Below, in pieces: positions 47,303 to 55,452 of a DNA stretch of 64,000 nucleotides. A program made the position numbers and the translations under genes. Each line of letters opens with the position of its first letter. Within the stretch, counting starts at the first letter, position 1. The notes beneath the pieces are model-generated. The model searched no databases, was not told the origin of the DNA, and saw only the letters and a list, made by a program, of their open reading frames with translations. Source of the stretch: Oceanobacillus damuensis. Lineage in GTDB: Bacteria > Bacillota > Bacilli > Bacillales > Amphibacillaceae. The DNA lies in the NCBI RefSeq assembly GCF_001618145.1, contig NZ_KV392042.1, positions 256,152 through 320,151 on the forward strand. Direction: 5' to 3'.

Positions 47303-47539
47303 ATGGGTGAATTCACTCGAAACTGTCGAGTGTGTAAAGAGCCGATGAAGAGCAGTCCATTCATTATGTGTTCAGCATGTTTAAAAGATAGTGAACAAAT
47401 TCTTAATTATATCAGGAAACACCCCCTATCGTCTCTCGAAGATATTTCTCAATCGACCAATGTTTGTATCAGTAAAATAGAAATGATGGTCAGTATAGGT
47501 TTCAACCGGAAAGATGAATATGAACCGGAGATGAATTAA
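47303..47539 (+). CDS. YvyF-like small zinc-ribbon protein
   Basis: A 78-residue protein with two Cys pairs (CRVCKEPM and CSACLKD) near the N-terminus that should bind zinc. A helical region follows (LSSLEDISQSTNVCISKIEMMVSIGF) like the winged-helix part of the flagellar-operon protein YvyF. No flagellar gene is nearby, so a role in flagellar regulation is only a possibility. ATG 47303 has GGGGTGAGG upstream; the longer frame from 47204 has no binding site. A terminator follows. Confidence 0.7.
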   Translation: MGEFTRNCRVCKEPMKSSPFIMCSACLKDSEQILNYIRKHPLSSLEDISQSTNVCISKIEMMVSIGFNRKDEYEPEMN

Positions 47540-47562
47540 GTACTCGCCTCACAATTTTGCAC

Positions 47563-47599
47563 AGAGAATTACTCAACCCTTTGAGCCGTTCTCTTTTTT
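47563..47599 (+). terminator. Terminator of the zinc-ribbon gene
   Basis: AGAGAA/TTCTCT outer stem with CTCAA/TTGAG inside, followed by six T. Confidence 0.85.
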
Positions 47600-47850
47600 C
47601 TTGCCTTCAATAACCTCTAATTTCTTTTCGCATCGGAAATAAAGCTGTTTGAATGTGATTTTCTTTTCAGAACATCACAATTTTTATTTTTGCCAAAATT
47701 GATAAACACCGTCATAGGATAATAAGCTACAATTCCTAATATGTTAGATGAGGATATATCCGATATAAAGGAATATACCAGCTAGACAACAGGTTTAATT
47801 GACTTTGAGCGATCCCGCATACATTACAACGTTCAAATGAAATAAAAAAA
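47600..47850. other. Intergenic stretch before the bmr leader promoter
   Basis: AT-rich, with no coding frame and no strong hairpin. Nothing more could be supported. Confidence 0.5.
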
Positions 47851-47854
47851 AGTA

Positions 47855-47883
47855 TTGACTAAAAAATTTCTAAATACTATAAT
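47855..47883 (+). promoter_or_regulatory. Strong sigma-A promoter of the bmr leader
   Basis: TTGACT (47855-47860), exactly 17 bases, TATAAT (47878-47883). It is among the best promoter matches in the window and fires about 30 bases before the leader peptide's start codon. Confidence 0.85.
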
Positions 47884-47921
47884 AATTGGGAATTGAAAAA
47901 AATCGGAAGGAGGTCATTGAA

Positions 47922-48002
47922 ATGGAAAACGTAATCATTAATACCCAGCAAAACGATATATTATATTCTGTGACCTTCACTATGGATGAATTTGTTTTTT
48001 AA
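47922..48002 (+). CDS. Leader peptide of the bmrCD attenuator (BmrB-like in role)
   Basis: A 26-residue reading frame with a strong GGAAGGAGGT seven bases before ATG and an immediate upstream promoter. It encodes NVIINTQQNDILYSVTF and ends EFVF-stop. Codons 16-19 (Ser-Val-Thr-Phe) are written by the 11-mer TCTGTGACCTT, which recurs in the hairpin downstream. In B. subtilis, bmrCD is governed by ribosome-mediated attenuation through the leader peptide BmrB. This peptide is shorter and I see no clear sequence homology to BmrB, so equivalence is inferred from position and architecture. Confidence 0.7.
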   Translation: MENVIINTQQNDILYSVTFTMDEFVF

Positions 48003-48055
48003 TACTTAAAAAACGAATTGATCGTTTAAAGGGTCACATATGTCTGTGACCTTTT
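47967..48055 (+). promoter_or_regulatory. Attenuator: mutually exclusive hairpins ahead of bmrCD
   Basis: Three segments: A, TCTGTGACCTT at 47967-47977 inside the leader peptide; B, AAAGGGTCACA at 48028-48038; C, TCTGTGACCTTTT at 48043-48055. B can pair with A or with C (one bulged G each time). A and C are identical 11-mers. A ribosome stalled early on the peptide leaves A free to pair with B, so the B:C hairpin cannot form; normal translation covers A and lets B:C form. Confidence 0.7.
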
Positions 48056-48082
48056 GTGATATGAGGGGAAATTCTGCCCTGT

Positions 48083-48114
48083 AATGCATGCGTCATAGAC
48101 GTATGCATTTTTTT
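48083..48114 (+). terminator. Strong terminator behind the attenuator
   Basis: AATGCATGCGTC (48083-48094) pairs with GACGTATGCATT (48098-48109) with one G-U pair and a three-base loop, followed by eight T. It would stop leader transcripts before bmrC. Confidence 0.9.
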
Positions 48115-48212
48115 GTGCTGGCAAAAAGTATCTTGTGAATTGAGGATGTTTTCGTATGGTCTGTGGTCCTTTAGTCTTCGCATTGATATAAAATGCGAAG
48201 TAAATTAAGTTT

Positions 48213-48400
48213 ATTCTTGGAGATAAGTGCTCTTGCCTCCGTCCGGGATCGCTCTGGGCGGATGCGCATCCTTAGGGCACGGGCTCAGCCCCGAAGAGAA
48301 AACCACTCTTCTGGTCTTCGGACACGTGCTTTTCCCGCAGGACAAGGAAGTCTTCGTCAGCTTTCACATCGCACGACGAAAATTGGTTTTTATTTTCGAG
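48213..48400. repeat. Dispersed GC-rich repeat R1
   Basis: A GC-rich block (contains CCGTCCGGGATC, GGGCACGGGCTCAGCCCC and TTTTCCCGCAGGA) very different from its AT-rich surroundings. Its first 32 bases (48219-48250) match 63969-64000 at about 26 positions. It has short open frames on the plus strand but no binding site or protein-like sequence, so I do not annotate genes in it. Confidence 0.8.
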
Positions 48401-48488
48401 GAGTCACCGCCCGCCGCTCACCCGGACTGGTGAAGCTGTATAATTATATTTAATTACGGATGCAGTTTATTAGCAGCAATCTCAACCA

Positions 48489-48605
48489 GCTCGGGGAAAT
48501 ACACGGAGACTCCTACGGGAAAAGAGGCATAGGTGAGACACTGAAATGCGAAGCATGAAGGGGCTCACCAGCCGCCCGTGGAAAGCGCAGTGTATTTCCC
48601 CGAGC
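48489..48605. repeat. Palindromic repeat R2 with perfect 16-base inverted ends
   Basis: GCTCGGGGAAATACAC (48489-48504) and its exact complement GTGTATTTCCCCGAGC (48590-48605) bound a GC-rich block with an inner GGTGAG/CTCACC pair. The style (GGAGACTCCTACGGGAAAAG and CCGCCCGTGGAAAGCG) is common in Bacillaceae intergenic regions. It lies between the bmr attenuator and bmrC. No transposase is encoded. Confidence 0.85.
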
Positions 48606-48716
48606 GGTAGCCGAAGACAATTATCCGACTTTGCATACTTCGTAGTTTACAGATTTTGTCTCAATAACAACAATTTAAAAAAGCCTAAACTATATAGAGA
48701 TTAGAAGGTGAGAGGG

Positions 48717-50465
48717 ATGTTTCAGGTTTTTAAAAAGCTTGATTGGTTTTTTAAGTATTATTGGAAAAGGTATCTGTTTGCGATAATTTCATTAATTCTT
48801 GCAAGTGCGATAGGGCTTATTCCACCAAAACTCGTCGGTTTGACAATCGATCATATACAGTTCGATTCTTTGACGGTGCAAATTTTGACAATGCTTATAA
48901 TTGGTTATCTTGTACTTACAATTGTACATTATGCGATTTCGTTTCTTTGGGATTACACACTGTTTGGGGGAGCGGTCATTCTTGAAAAATGGATGCGGAG
49001 TCGTTTGATTTCACACTTTCTAAAAATGACTCCCACATTTTATGGGAAATATCGCACGGGGGACTTAATGGCCCAATCAACAAATGACTTGAAAGCTATA
49101 ACTCAGACTGCTGGGTTTGGTGTTCTTACCCTTGTGGATTCCAGTATTTTCATGCTGATGATTGTATTGGTAATAGGAATCACGATCAGTTGGGAACTAA
49201 CTCTTGCAGCGTTAATTCCATTGCCAATCATGGCTATTGTAATGAATAAATACGGCTCTGCAATTCATTCCAGGTTTACAGAGGCCCAGGCAGCATTTGG
49301 AAATATGAATAATGAAGTACTGGAATCAATCAGAGGGGTACGGGTAATCCGAGCCTTTGTACAGGAAAGACAGGATGCAGACAGATTTCAGGCGATGACT
49401 GAAAATGTATACAAGAAAAATATCCAAGTTGCCAAAATTGATGCATTATTTGAACCGACGATGAAAATACTTGTCGGAACCTCCTATACGATTGGATTGG
49501 GGTATGGTGCCTTTTTAGTTTTTGAAAGTGCGATGACACTTGGTGATCTTGTCACATTCAATTTTTATCTTGGTATGCTCATATGGCCGATGTTTGCTGT
49601 TGGAGAACTGATTAATATAATGCAACGTGGTAATGCATCCTTGGACCGGGTGAATAAGACATTATCCTATGAAGCGGATGTAAAATCCCCTGCAGACCCA
49701 AAGAAGGTTCCAACTGTCGATTCCATTCAATTTGAAAATGTGTCTTTCTCTTATCCTACTGTTGAAAGGAAGCAGTTGGAAAATATATCGCTAAATGTTA
49801 GAAAGGGCCAAACTATTGGTATTGTCGGGAAGACCGGTGCAGGTAAAACGACGCTTTTTAAATTGCTGCTCAGACAATTTCCAGGAGTGGATGGCACTAT
49901 TAAAATCAGTGATACAAATTTAAATGATATCAGCTTGGAACAGGTGAGAAACTGGATTGGATATGTGCCGCAGGATCAAATGATGTTTTCGAAAACAATC
50001 CGAGAAAACATTCAATTTGGAAAGGCGGATGCAACCGATGAAGAAATATTCCGGGTAATGGACCTAGCGTATTTCCTTGATGATATGAAACAGCTGCCAA
50101 ATGGATTGGATACACAAGTTGGCGAAAGTGGTATTACATTGTCTGGTGGCCAAAAACAGCGTGTAGCATTAGCTAGAGCTTTTATCAAAGACCCGGAAAT
50201 ACTAATTCTGGATGATTCAATGTCAGCTGTAGATGGGAAGACAGAGGCGAAAATTATTGAGCATCTTAGGAGAGAGAGGCAAAATAAAACGACCTTTATT
50301 GCAGCACATCGTATGTCCGCAGTTACCCACGCAGATCTTATCATAGTGATCGAGGATGGGAAGATTGCAGAAGAAGGGACACATGAACAATTAATGAAGC
50401 TGAATGGCTGGTATAAAGAACAGTATCAGCAACAGCAATTGGAAGATGGGGAGGTGTCGGTATAA
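48717..50465 (+). CDS. bmrC: Heterodimeric ABC multidrug exporter, BmrC subunit
   Basis: An ATP-driven drug exporter half. About 582 residues: six membrane spans, then an ATP-binding domain with Walker A GKTGAGKTT, an intact LSGGQ signature and Walker B followed by Asp (ILILDDSMSAVD) where the catalytic Glu is expected. This is the degenerate-site subunit of BmrCD-type transporters and closely follows B. subtilis YheI along its length. ATG 48717 is set by AAGGTGAG and matches the YheI N-terminus. Its stop overlaps the bmrD start (TAATG). Expression is probably controlled by the attenuator 700 bases upstream. Confidence 0.94.
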   Translation: MFQVFKKLDWFFKYYWKRYLFAIISLILASAIGLIPPKLVGLTIDHIQFDSLTVQILTMLIIGYLVLTIVHYAISFLWDYTLFGGAVILEKWMRSRLISHFLKMTPTFYGKYRTGDLMAQSTNDLKAITQTAGFGVLTLVDSSIFMLMIVLVIGITISWELTLAALIPLPIMAIVMNKYGSAIHSRFTEAQAAFGNMNNEVLESIRGVRVIRAFVQERQDADRFQAMTENVYKKNIQVAKIDALFEPTMKILVGTSYTIGLGYGAFLVFESAMTLGDLVTFNFYLGMLIWPMFAVGELINIMQRGNASLDRVNKTLSYEADVKSPADPKKVPTVDSIQFENVSFSYPTVERKQLENISLNVRKGQTIGIVGKTGAGKTTLFKLLLRQFPGVDGTIKISDTNLNDISLEQVRNWIGYVPQDQMMFSKTIRENIQFGKADATDEEIFRVMDLAYFLDDMKQLPNGLDTQVGESGITLSGGQKQRVALARAFIKDPEILILDDSMSAVDGKTEAKIIEHLRRERQNKTTFIAAHRMSAVTHADLIIVIEDGKIAEEGTHEQLMKLNGWYKEQYQQQQLEDGEVSV

Positions 50466-52495
50466 TGAAACCATCAACTGAAAAGAGGTTATTCCAGTAC
50501 GCCTTGCAATATAAGAAAGGAATTTTAATCGGTTTATTTTGTTTAATGATAGCAGTTGCACTTGAATTGGCTGGTCCATTAATTGCAAAAACTGTTATTG
50601 ATGATCACATTCTTGGAGTGGAAGGCTACTGGAATGAGGTCGCTGACAATGATGATAATCAGACAGTTGCTTACAATAATCGCTATTACAAACGGGCTGA
50701 CCGACTTACTGGTTCAGATGAGGTAATCAGTGAGGAGGTTACATTGCTTCAAATAGGCACAACCTATTATTTTATTGATGAGGTTGTTCCTCTTGAAGGT
50801 GAAAGAGCATCTGGTGAGAATGGAATAATGGTTACAACACCTGCAGAAACCTATCAATATAATGCAGACAGGTTATCGTTAACAGAGGTATACCCTTTCT
50901 TTAAACCAGAACAGGGGCCTATTATTATGTTATTGGTATTATATATGGTTCTTCTGCTTATAGCGGGTGCCTTTCAATTTTTTAAAACATTTCTCCTCCA
51001 GAAGTCAGCCAACCAGATTGTTAAGAAAATGCGGAACGATTTATTTGCCCATACCCAGCGGATTCCGATTACTTATTTTGTAGATCAGCCAGCAGGTACA
51101 ATTGTAGCAAGAATTACGAATGATACAGAAGCAATTCGGGATTTGTATGAGCGGGTATTATCGATAATCGTGACAGGTGTCGTCTATATGGGCGGAATAT
51201 TCGTCGCTTTGTTCATATTGGACGCACAGCTTGCCGCATTGTGTTTGTTGCTGATTCCGTTGTTATTTGTCTGGGTAAAGGCATATAAGTATTTTGGGAC
51301 AAAGTACAATAAAGTGATCCGTGCCACAATCAGTCAAATAAACGGGAATATAAATGAATCCATCCAGGGAATGCCGGTCATACAGGCGTTCAATCGTGAA
51401 AAGAAAACCAAAGAAGAGTTTGAAGTGTTAAATAACCGTACTTACACGTATCAGAAAAAGCTCATCAAGTTAAGTGCGTTGACATCATACAATCTTGTGA
51501 CAGTCATCAGAAATCTAACATTTGTCGGTTTTATTTGGTATTTCGGTTCTTCTTCGTTCGGGCTGACCAGTGTCATATCCATTGGTATGCTGTATGCGTT
51601 TGTAGATTATATTACAAGACTTTTTGAACCTGTAACAGACATAGTGAACCAGCTTCCATTACTTGAGCAGGCCAGAGTGGCAGGTGGTCGAGTGTTCGAA
51701 TTGCTCGATCGCGATGGGGAAGATGTCAATAATGAAAACATAGCAAAGTATCATGGGAAAATTAAATTTGAGCATGTCTCATTCGCTTATAATAAGGACG
51801 ATTATGTTCTAAAGGATATTTCCTTTCAGATTCAGGAAGGCCAGACTGCGGCATTCGTCGGTCATACAGGTTCTGGGAAAAGTTCTATCATGAATTTGCT
51901 GTTCCGATTCTATGACGCTCAAAAAGGCAGTATATTGATTGATGGTCACAATACGAAGGACTGGTCCAGACAACAGGTTCGAAGCCATATGGGAATTGTT
52001 TTGCAGGATCCGTTTTTGTTCTCGGGGACAATTGTTTCCAATGTGACAATGAATGATGAGCGAATAACAAGAGAGGCTGCAATAAACGCCTTGATAGCTG
52101 TAGGGGCAAACAGGTTCATTGAAAAGCTGCCAAAAGCCTATGATGAAGTCGTAACTGAAGGCGGAACGACATTTTCACTAGGTGAGCGACAACTGATTTC
52201 ATTCGCACGTGCGCTGGCTTTTGACCCGGCAATTTTGATCCTTGATGAAGCAACCGCCAATATCGATACCGAAACGGAAAATATCATACAGGAAGCATTG
52301 GAAGTACTCAAAGAAGGAAGAACAACATTGGTTATCGCCCATCGCCTGTCAACAATCCAACAGGCCGATATTATTTTCGTACTTGACCATGGCACTATCA
52401 AAGAACACGGAAATCATGATAAACTAATTAAAGAGAAAGGTTTATATTACCAGATGTATCAAATGCAGCAAGGCAAGGTGGAGGCTGTTGTATAA
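50465..52495 (+). CDS. bmrD: Heterodimeric ABC multidrug exporter, BmrD subunit
   Basis: Partner of BmrC, 676 residues. After the first span there is an extracytoplasmic insert (about residues 45-140), typical of YheH/BmrD, followed by five further spans and the ATPase domain. Walker A is GHTGSGKSS, and Walker B (ILILDEATANID) keeps the catalytic Glu. The signature is changed to FSLGERQ where LSGGQ is usual. The defects are thus complementary to those of BmrC, leaving one competent ATP site in the dimer. Translation is coupled to bmrC by the one-base overlap. Confidence 0.94.
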   Translation: MKPSTEKRLFQYALQYKKGILIGLFCLMIAVALELAGPLIAKTVIDDHILGVEGYWNEVADNDDNQTVAYNNRYYKRADRLTGSDEVISEEVTLLQIGTTYYFIDEVVPLEGERASGENGIMVTTPAETYQYNADRLSLTEVYPFFKPEQGPIIMLLVLYMVLLLIAGAFQFFKTFLLQKSANQIVKKMRNDLFAHTQRIPITYFVDQPAGTIVARITNDTEAIRDLYERVLSIIVTGVVYMGGIFVALFILDAQLAALCLLLIPLLFVWVKAYKYFGTKYNKVIRATISQINGNINESIQGMPVIQAFNREKKTKEEFEVLNNRTYTYQKKLIKLSALTSYNLVTVIRNLTFVGFIWYFGSSSFGLTSVISIGMLYAFVDYITRLFEPVTDIVNQLPLLEQARVAGGRVFELLDRDGEDVNNENIAKYHGKIKFEHVSFAYNKDDYVLKDISFQIQEGQTAAFVGHTGSGKSSIMNLLFRFYDAQKGSILIDGHNTKDWSRQQVRSHMGIVLQDPFLFSGTIVSNVTMNDERITREAAINALIAVGANRFIEKLPKAYDEVVTEGGTTFSLGERQLISFARALAFDPAILILDEATANIDTETENIIQEALEVLKEGRTTLVIAHRLSTIQQADIIFVLDHGTIKEHGNHDKLIKEKGLYYQMYQMQQGKVEAVV

Positions 52496-52537
52496 TTTTT
52501 ACCACTGTAAATCATTAATCGGTGTATGAGGTGACAT

Positions 52538-53356
52538 ATGGATCCCAAAGAGAACAAACCAAAGGATATTATAGATGAAGATTTATATGAAGAATTTGAT
52601 GATGAGGAACTATATGAACTGGTTCAGGAAGAACGCAGAAAAGCATTAGAGCGTGCTGAGTCCGATGAAGCGTCCAAACCAAAACGTCCATTCCCAAAAT
52701 GGGCGTTTTGGTTAATCGCTTTTGCATTGGCTTTTAATGTATTTGCTATTATACCGCAGACATTTTCCATACCGGCGATTGATTTTCTCATCACCTCTGC
52801 AAAATTATCTGCTGATGATGACATTAAAAGCTACAAAAAAGCTGTTGTCGTGGTAGAAACAGATAACAGTAAAGGAACCGGTTTTTCTATTTCAGAAAAT
52901 GGGACCATTTTAACGAATCATCACGTGATTGAAGGGGAAGAGAGTGTGACAGTTGCTTTTCCTGAAGAAGGACTTTTTACAGCAGAGGTCGCTGAAATCT
53001 ACCCTGAAATTGATTTGGCAGTGCTTCAAGTAGATGAAGAGAACCTGCCTTATTTAAACTTAGCCGAGCAAACGGTTTTCTCGGCAAACGAGACGGTATG
53101 GTTTATAGGTAATCCACTGCGATTCAATGGTATTGCAAATGAAGGGAATATTATCGGTTACACGGAATTGCGCAGCTGGAATGAAGAGGTACTGATGATA
53201 GAAGCACCCGTATATAGAGGAAACAGTGGCAGTCCGATCATTAATCAAAATGGAGAAGTCATTGGAGTTATTTTTGCGACAATGGATCATGATGATTTAG
53301 GGAAAGTTGGGTTATTTGTACCAATTGATTATTTTTATGAACATGCAGCAAAATAG
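52538..53356 (+). CDS. Membrane-anchored trypsin-like serine protease (S1C type, no PDZ)
   Basis: A 272-residue protein with an acidic, helical N-terminal tail (to about 50) and one membrane span (55-75). A protease domain outside the cell has its triad in TNHHVI (His129), EIDLAVL (Asp159) and YRGNSGSPI (Ser230). No PDZ domain follows, unlike HtrA proteins. It probably acts in envelope quality control or signal processing. ATG follows GAGGTGAC. It is independent of bmrCD, with 42 bases between. Confidence 0.88.
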   Translation: MDPKENKPKDIIDEDLYEEFDDEELYELVQEERRKALERAESDEASKPKRPFPKWAFWLIAFALAFNVFAIIPQTFSIPAIDFLITSAKLSADDDIKSYKKAVVVVETDNSKGTGFSISENGTILTNHHVIEGEESVTVAFPEEGLFTAEVAEIYPEIDLAVLQVDEENLPYLNLAEQTVFSANETVWFIGNPLRFNGIANEGNIIGYTELRSWNEEVLMIEAPVYRGNSGSPIINQNGEVIGVIFATMDHDDLGKVGLFVPIDYFYEHAAK

Positions 53357-53425
53357 AAGATGACAGGTTTAGCGCCTCCAAAATAGGGTATACAGTAACT
53401 AAATCCTTAAATGGAGGCGTATGTT

Positions 53426-54169
53426 ATGTATAATTATACCTCGCAAATTAAAAATTATAATATCCATGCCACAGATGGAGAAATGGGTAAAATAAAAGAT
53501 CTATATATAGATGACAAAAATTGGGAAATAAGGTACGCCATTGTCGATACAAGAAAATGGCTTCCAGGAAGAAAGGTTTTGCTCCCACCTAGTACATTTA
53601 CCGCTATCCATGAAGAGGAAGAATCTGTTGATGTCGAATATGATAAAGATACCGTTCGCAACAGTCCTCCCGTTCCTGAAAACGAAGATCTATCCTCTGA
53701 TCAGGAAAGTACTTTGATGGATTATTTCGGGTGGAACACTTATCGAAGCAATGCATTATTGGGTCCTGATGGAAAGCCGCTCGGTACGTTTGAGCATGAC
53801 AGCATGTTACAGGATAATGTTCCTGAAGAGCCGCATGCACACAGACCAATAGATGGGCACAGAACTGGTAATGGTCTGCGGAGTGAAGATGAGACAATCG
53901 GTTTCAAAGTCCATGCCAAAGATGGAAAAATTGGTAAGATTACCGATATGATCTATGATACGGAACATTGGGAAATTAAATATATTGTCGTAAAAACCAG
54001 TGATAATTTCACTGAAGATGAATTATATATATATCGGACGGAGCAGATTGGCACTGTTGATTGGTTCGAGAAAGATTTATATATCAATGACTCAGTTGCC
54101 GGGATTTCTAGCAATAAACCGTTTACGGATAAAAAGGATATAATAGCCAGTCTGTCATACGCAAGGTAG
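53426..54169 (+). CDS. Protein with two PRC-barrel domains
   Basis: A 247-residue soluble, acidic protein with two similar PRC-barrel-like domains. Each starts with a block of the type HATDGEMGKIKDLYIDDKNWEIRY (first) and HAKDGKIGKITDMIYDTEHWEIKY (second, near residue 165). A linker with EEPHAHRPIDGHRTGNG lies between. Such barrels bind partner proteins or small ligands; no function is known for this one. ATG 53426 follows GGAGGCG. The last codons overlap the first stem of the structured motif at 54158. Confidence 0.8.
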   Translation: MYNYTSQIKNYNIHATDGEMGKIKDLYIDDKNWEIRYAIVDTRKWLPGRKVLLPPSTFTAIHEEEESVDVEYDKDTVRNSPPVPENEDLSSDQESTLMDYFGWNTYRSNALLGPDGKPLGTFEHDSMLQDNVPEEPHAHRPIDGHRTGNGLRSEDETIGFKVHAKDGKIGKITDMIYDTEHWEIKYIVVKTSDNFTEDELYIYRTEQIGTVDWFEKDLYINDSVAGISSNKPFTDKKDIIASLSYAR

Positions 54170-54241
54170 AAAGCATAAACCTCTCCCTCGCGTAAGAGCA
54201 ACTAAAGCATTCACCCAAAGGCTTAAGCAGTTAGTTTTCTA
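54158..54241 (+). ncRNA. Structured motif, copy 2 (unidentified RNA)
   Basis: TACGCAAGG and CCTCGCGTA form a stem around AGAAAGCATAAACC; then follow GCAACTAAAGC, TCACCCAAA, GCTT and TTAGTTTTCTAA. AACTAA can pair with TTAGTT. The block order and spacing match copy 1 at 11357-11441. This copy starts inside the end of the PRC-barrel gene and is followed by an intrinsic terminator, so it looks like a 3'-end or stand-alone small RNA and not a leader. Confidence 0.6.
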
Positions 54242-54245
54242 ATCA

Positions 54246-54282
54246 AATGTCTTCTCTTCTTAAAGAAGGGCAGGCATTTTTC
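54246..54282 (+). terminator. Terminator after motif copy 2
   Basis: ATGTCT pairs with AGGCAT outside, CTTCT with AGAAG inside, followed by TTTTTCG. It ends transcripts carrying the PRC-barrel gene and/or the RNA motif. Confidence 0.75.
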
Positions 54283-54607
54283 GTGTGCGCAGCATAAACC
54301 GAACGTTTATCCAAATTCAAACGTGGAGCAGGAGAAACAAAGCGCCAAGCACCTCTGATTGAACAAGGAGAAATACATAATATATTATGTAAAATTCAAA
54401 AATAAATATTCAAAGCGCTTTCGTTTTGTCTGAATTCTAATCCGCCACATGCAAATCAGGCGATAGTTACGGGATTTTAAACGAAATGTAATCTAATTGA
54501 GATAGCAACTCGTTAATTGATAGGTTAACATTAAAGATACTGAAAAATATTGTCGGATTTGCCGATATAAAAATAAAACTATAAAATGAAGATGGTGGGA
54601 ACATCAT
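54283..54607. other. Intergenic stretch ahead of sigI
   Basis: AT-rich, non-coding. AAAGCGCTTTCG near 54414 is a short palindrome resembling half of a cre-type site but was not pursued. The sigI promoter is expected here; the ACCCCC / CGAA elements of a sigma-I promoter were not recognised. Confidence 0.4.
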
Positions 54608-54727
54608 ATGAAATATATAAATGATAATAAAAAGTTAATGAATAAATATAATTCTGTAATAACTACGCCCAAAAAGGGTGCAAAATGTACGTATTCTATA
54701 TTGCATGGGAGGTTTTCCCAGTGTTGA
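54608..54727 (+). CDS. Possible short upstream reading frame overlapping sigI
   Basis: A 39-codon frame from ATG 54608 to TGA 54727, with a weak GGTGGG upstream. It is Lys/Asn-rich and ends CTYSILHGRFSQC. It runs through the sigI ribosome binding site and its stop overlaps the sigI start codons (GTG 54721, TTG, ATG 54727), so its translation could couple to sigI. No family is recognised. It may be a chance frame. Confidence 0.3.
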   Translation: MKYINDNKKLMNKYNSVITTPKKGAKCTYSILHGRFSQC

Positions 54728-55452
54728 TGCGTAACGGGGTTAAAGACAGGCCCCTTGAGGAAATGGTCGAAGCCATTCAGCAAGGGGATACATCCATGCA
54801 AAATTACTTATTGCGTACCTATCAGCCTTTTATCGCAAAAAGTGTCTCGGAAGTATGTAAACGATACATAGATCCTAAGAGAGATGATGAGTTCAGCATT
54901 GGTTTGTCAGCATTTAACGAAGCCATTTTTTCTTACTCTCCAGATAAAGGAAGTTCATTTCTGTCCTTTTCCAAACTTGTAGTTAAGCGTAAGGTAATAG
55001 ATTATATCAGGTATAATCAGAAAAGACCTACACCATTGTCACTGGACGAGTCCTACGATGCGGAACAAATGGAAAACCCAATGGAATTGGTTGCCGTAAA
55101 AGAGAAATATAATCTGGAAATGGATGCCCTTCACCGCAGAGAAGAAATTATGGATTTCAAAGAAAAACTGAAGGAGTACAAGTTAACATTGATTGATCTT
55201 ACCGATGCTTCACCAAAACACAAGGATGCAAGGGAATCAGCAGTGAAAACTGCAAGAATTCTTTTTGAGGACGAGGAATTAAGGGAGTTTGTTCATATTA
55301 AGAAAAAACTTCCCATTAAAGAATTGGTAAATAAAGTAGATGTAAGCAAGAAAACACTTGAGCGTAATCGTAAATTTATATTAGCGATTTTTGTTGTACT
55401 CAGTGAAGACTATATCTATCTTAAGGATTATCTTAAGGGAGTGGGGCAATGA
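54721..55452 (+). CDS. sigI: RNA polymerase sigma factor SigI
   Basis: Alternative sigma factor for heat and envelope stress in Bacillus (and polysaccharide sensing in related Clostridia). About 243 residues; sigma region 2 is in LLRTYQPFIAKSVSEVCKRYI and DDEFSIGLSAFNEAIFSY, with RKVIDYIRYN following. A C-terminal DNA-binding helix pair contains VSKKTLERNRKFILAI. GTG 54721 is eight bases from GGGAGG; TTG and ATG codons follow in frame. The stop overlaps rsgI by four bases, so the pair is translationally coupled. Confidence 0.92.
   Translation: MLMRNGVKDRPLEEMVEAIQQGDTSMQNYLLRTYQPFIAKSVSEVCKRYIDPKRDDEFSIGLSAFNEAIFSYSPDKGSSFLSFSKLVVKRKVIDYIRYNQKRPTPLSLDESYDAEQMENPMELVAVKEKYNLEMDALHRREEIMDFKEKLKEYKLTLIDLTDASPKHKDARESAVKTARILFEDEELREFVHIKKKLPIKELVNKVDVSKKTLERNRKFILAIFVVLSEDYIYLKDYLKGVGQ

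Noticed and set aside
48193..48453. Plus-strand open frames of 86 and 68 codons
   Set aside because: They lie inside the GC-rich repeat R1, have no ribosome binding site and give Arg/Pro/Ser-rich nonsense; GC bias keeps frames open.
54410..54425. AAAGCGCTTTCG as a regulatory operator
   Set aside because: Short palindrome in an AT-rich gap; too little to assign to a regulator.
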